Source: Thermoplasmata archaeon
GTDB taxonomy: Archaea; Thermoplasmatota; Thermoplasmata; JAGHBH01
Assembly (NCBI GenBank): GCA_030673205.1
Contig: DAOVJP010000117.1
Coordinates: 1-5,374, forward strand
DNA length: 5,374 nt
Direction: 5' to 3'
Below are positions 4,719-5,374 of this stretch, piece by piece. Below the pieces are notes generated by a model that was given only the letters and a program-made list of their open reading frames with translations, was not told where the DNA came from and did not search any database. The translations under genes were made by a program, and so were the position numbers. Every line of letters begins with the position of its first letter. The stretch's first letter is position 1.

Positions 4719-5374
4719 CTGATAGAACTGACCTACATAATAGCGCTGATCCTGATGGGGAGGATATTGGGCCTTCTGTTCCTCAGGATAGGGATACAAT
4801 CCATATTGGGAGAGGTACTGGCCGGTGTTCTGTTGGGCGTAGCCATATTGTGGGCTGGCTATCCCGTGGCCGAAATGATCCCCGTGAGCGTGAAGGTCTT
4901 CAGCGACATGGGCATATTGACCTTGATGCTGCTGGCCGGGCTCTTGACCGATTTCCGGCTGTTCAGCATGTATAAGAAGGAGAGCATGGCCATAGGTACG
5001 AGCGGCGTAGTGGTCACCTTCATCATGGTCTTCATTCCCATGCTCTGGATAAACCAGACCTTCCTAGACATGAGCCCCGCACTGAGCCTCACCTCAGCAT
5101 TGTTCATCGCCGCCTTGATGAGCAACACCGCCATAGAGGTGTGTGCGAAGCTCTTCATGGGCGGGGAGGGATATGATCGGGTGAAGACCTCGATAATAGG
5201 CGCGAGCTTCGTGGACGACATACTGGCCGTGTTCTTGCTGGGCGTGGTGTCCTCCGCCGTGTTCCTCGGGCACACCCCCTCTATCCTCGAAATAGGGTTC
5301 CTGGCGTTGAAGGTCGCAATATTCCTCATATTCTGCTTCTTCATATTGAGCGAACTGGTGAAACGGGTCTTCGA
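4719..5374 (+). CDS. CPA2-type (Kef/NapA-like) monovalent cation/proton antiporter, N-terminal part (runs off right edge)
   Basis: The first 218 codons of an integral membrane transporter that would exchange Na+ or K+ for H+. At least six hydrophobic helices are visible (roughly 3-22, 28-46, 61-79, 91-110, 121-137, 158-180, and another at 190-212). The family motif after helix 1 is RIGIQSILGEVLAGVLLG (23-40), and helix 3 carries LLAGLLTDFRLF (71-82), where many relatives have Glu in GLE. GASFVDDILAVFLLG (161-175) contains the paired aspartates D166-D167 that in NapA-type proteins form the ion site and mark electrogenic exchange. The CTG at 4719 is chosen as the start: it has a strong SD 6 nt upstream, and the usual length of helix 1 is kept, whereas the ATG at 4755 removes its first 12 residues. 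The TrkA-N or other C-terminal domains, if any, lie outside the window. It follows the KH gene by 1 nt, so it is probably co-transcribed with a functionally unrelated cluster. Family sure; start uncertain. Confidence 0.9.
   Translation, partial: MIELTYIIALILMGRILGLLFLRIGIQSILGEVLAGVLLGVAILWAGYPVAEMIPVSVKVFSDMGILTLMLLAGLLTDFRLFSMYKKESMAIGTSGVVVTFIMVFIPMLWINQTFLDMSPALSLTSALFIAALMSNTAIEVCAKLFMGGEGYDRVKTSIIGASFVDDILAVFLLGVVSSAVFLGHTPSILEIGFLALKVAIFLIFCFFILSELVKRVF

Noticed and set aside
1..5374. CRISPR arrays, insertion sequences, tRNA or rRNA genes
   Set aside because: No spaced direct repeats, transposase frames, terminal inverted repeats or recognisable RNA-gene sequence were found by reading both strands.

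Overview
The window is archaeal. Three adjacent genes on the + strand encode archaeal/eukaryotic-type proteins: translation initiation factor aIF1A, the atypical kinase RIO1, and a two-KH-domain protein of the Dim2/Pno1 type. Upstream of gene starts there are A/T-rich TATA-box-like octamers with purine-rich BRE-like flanks, and bacterial -35/-10 pairs are not evident. Two genes appear to be leaderless, while genes inside operons have Shine-Dalgarno sequences of the GGAGGTGA type. Ile is often ATA and base composition looks slightly GC-rich. A euryarchaeal lineage, perhaps a Thermoplasmatota relative, is plausible, but the lineage is a guess.

Layout. Bases 1-294 (- strand) hold the first 98 codons of an unrecognised protein with one predicted membrane segment; it runs off the left edge. 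Bases 295-448 form a divergent intergenic region with a TATA-like box facing each way, each exactly 22 nt from the start codon it serves. Bases 449-2841 are a tight three-gene + strand operon: two small paralogous V4R-type sensory proteins, then a 503-residue double-domain KaiC/RadA-like ATPase. The junctions are nearly overlapping (an SD built on a stop codon, then an ATGA overlap). Bases 2842-2957 are a spacer with the next promoter. Bases 2958-4717 encode aIF1A (TTG start), RIO1 and the KH protein, which all act on the small ribosomal subunit. From 4719 to the right edge, one base after the KH stop, runs the N-terminal part of a CPA2-type (Kef/NapA-like) cation/proton antiporter, apparently starting at a CTG codon.

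How the genes may work together. The V4R-V4R-KaiC operon looks like a compact cytoplasmic signalling module. The first V4R protein keeps a C-E-C-C set spaced like the zinc site of MopR-type V4R sensors; the second has lost it. The ATPase keeps Walker A and B in both halves, but only the second half keeps the catalytic Glu pair. No DNA-binding, kinase or transmembrane domain is visible in the module, so its output is unknown. This operon is the best candidate for an undescribed system here. The downstream cluster is an ordinary archaeal small-subunit biogenesis and initiation cluster, with a transporter appended at the end.
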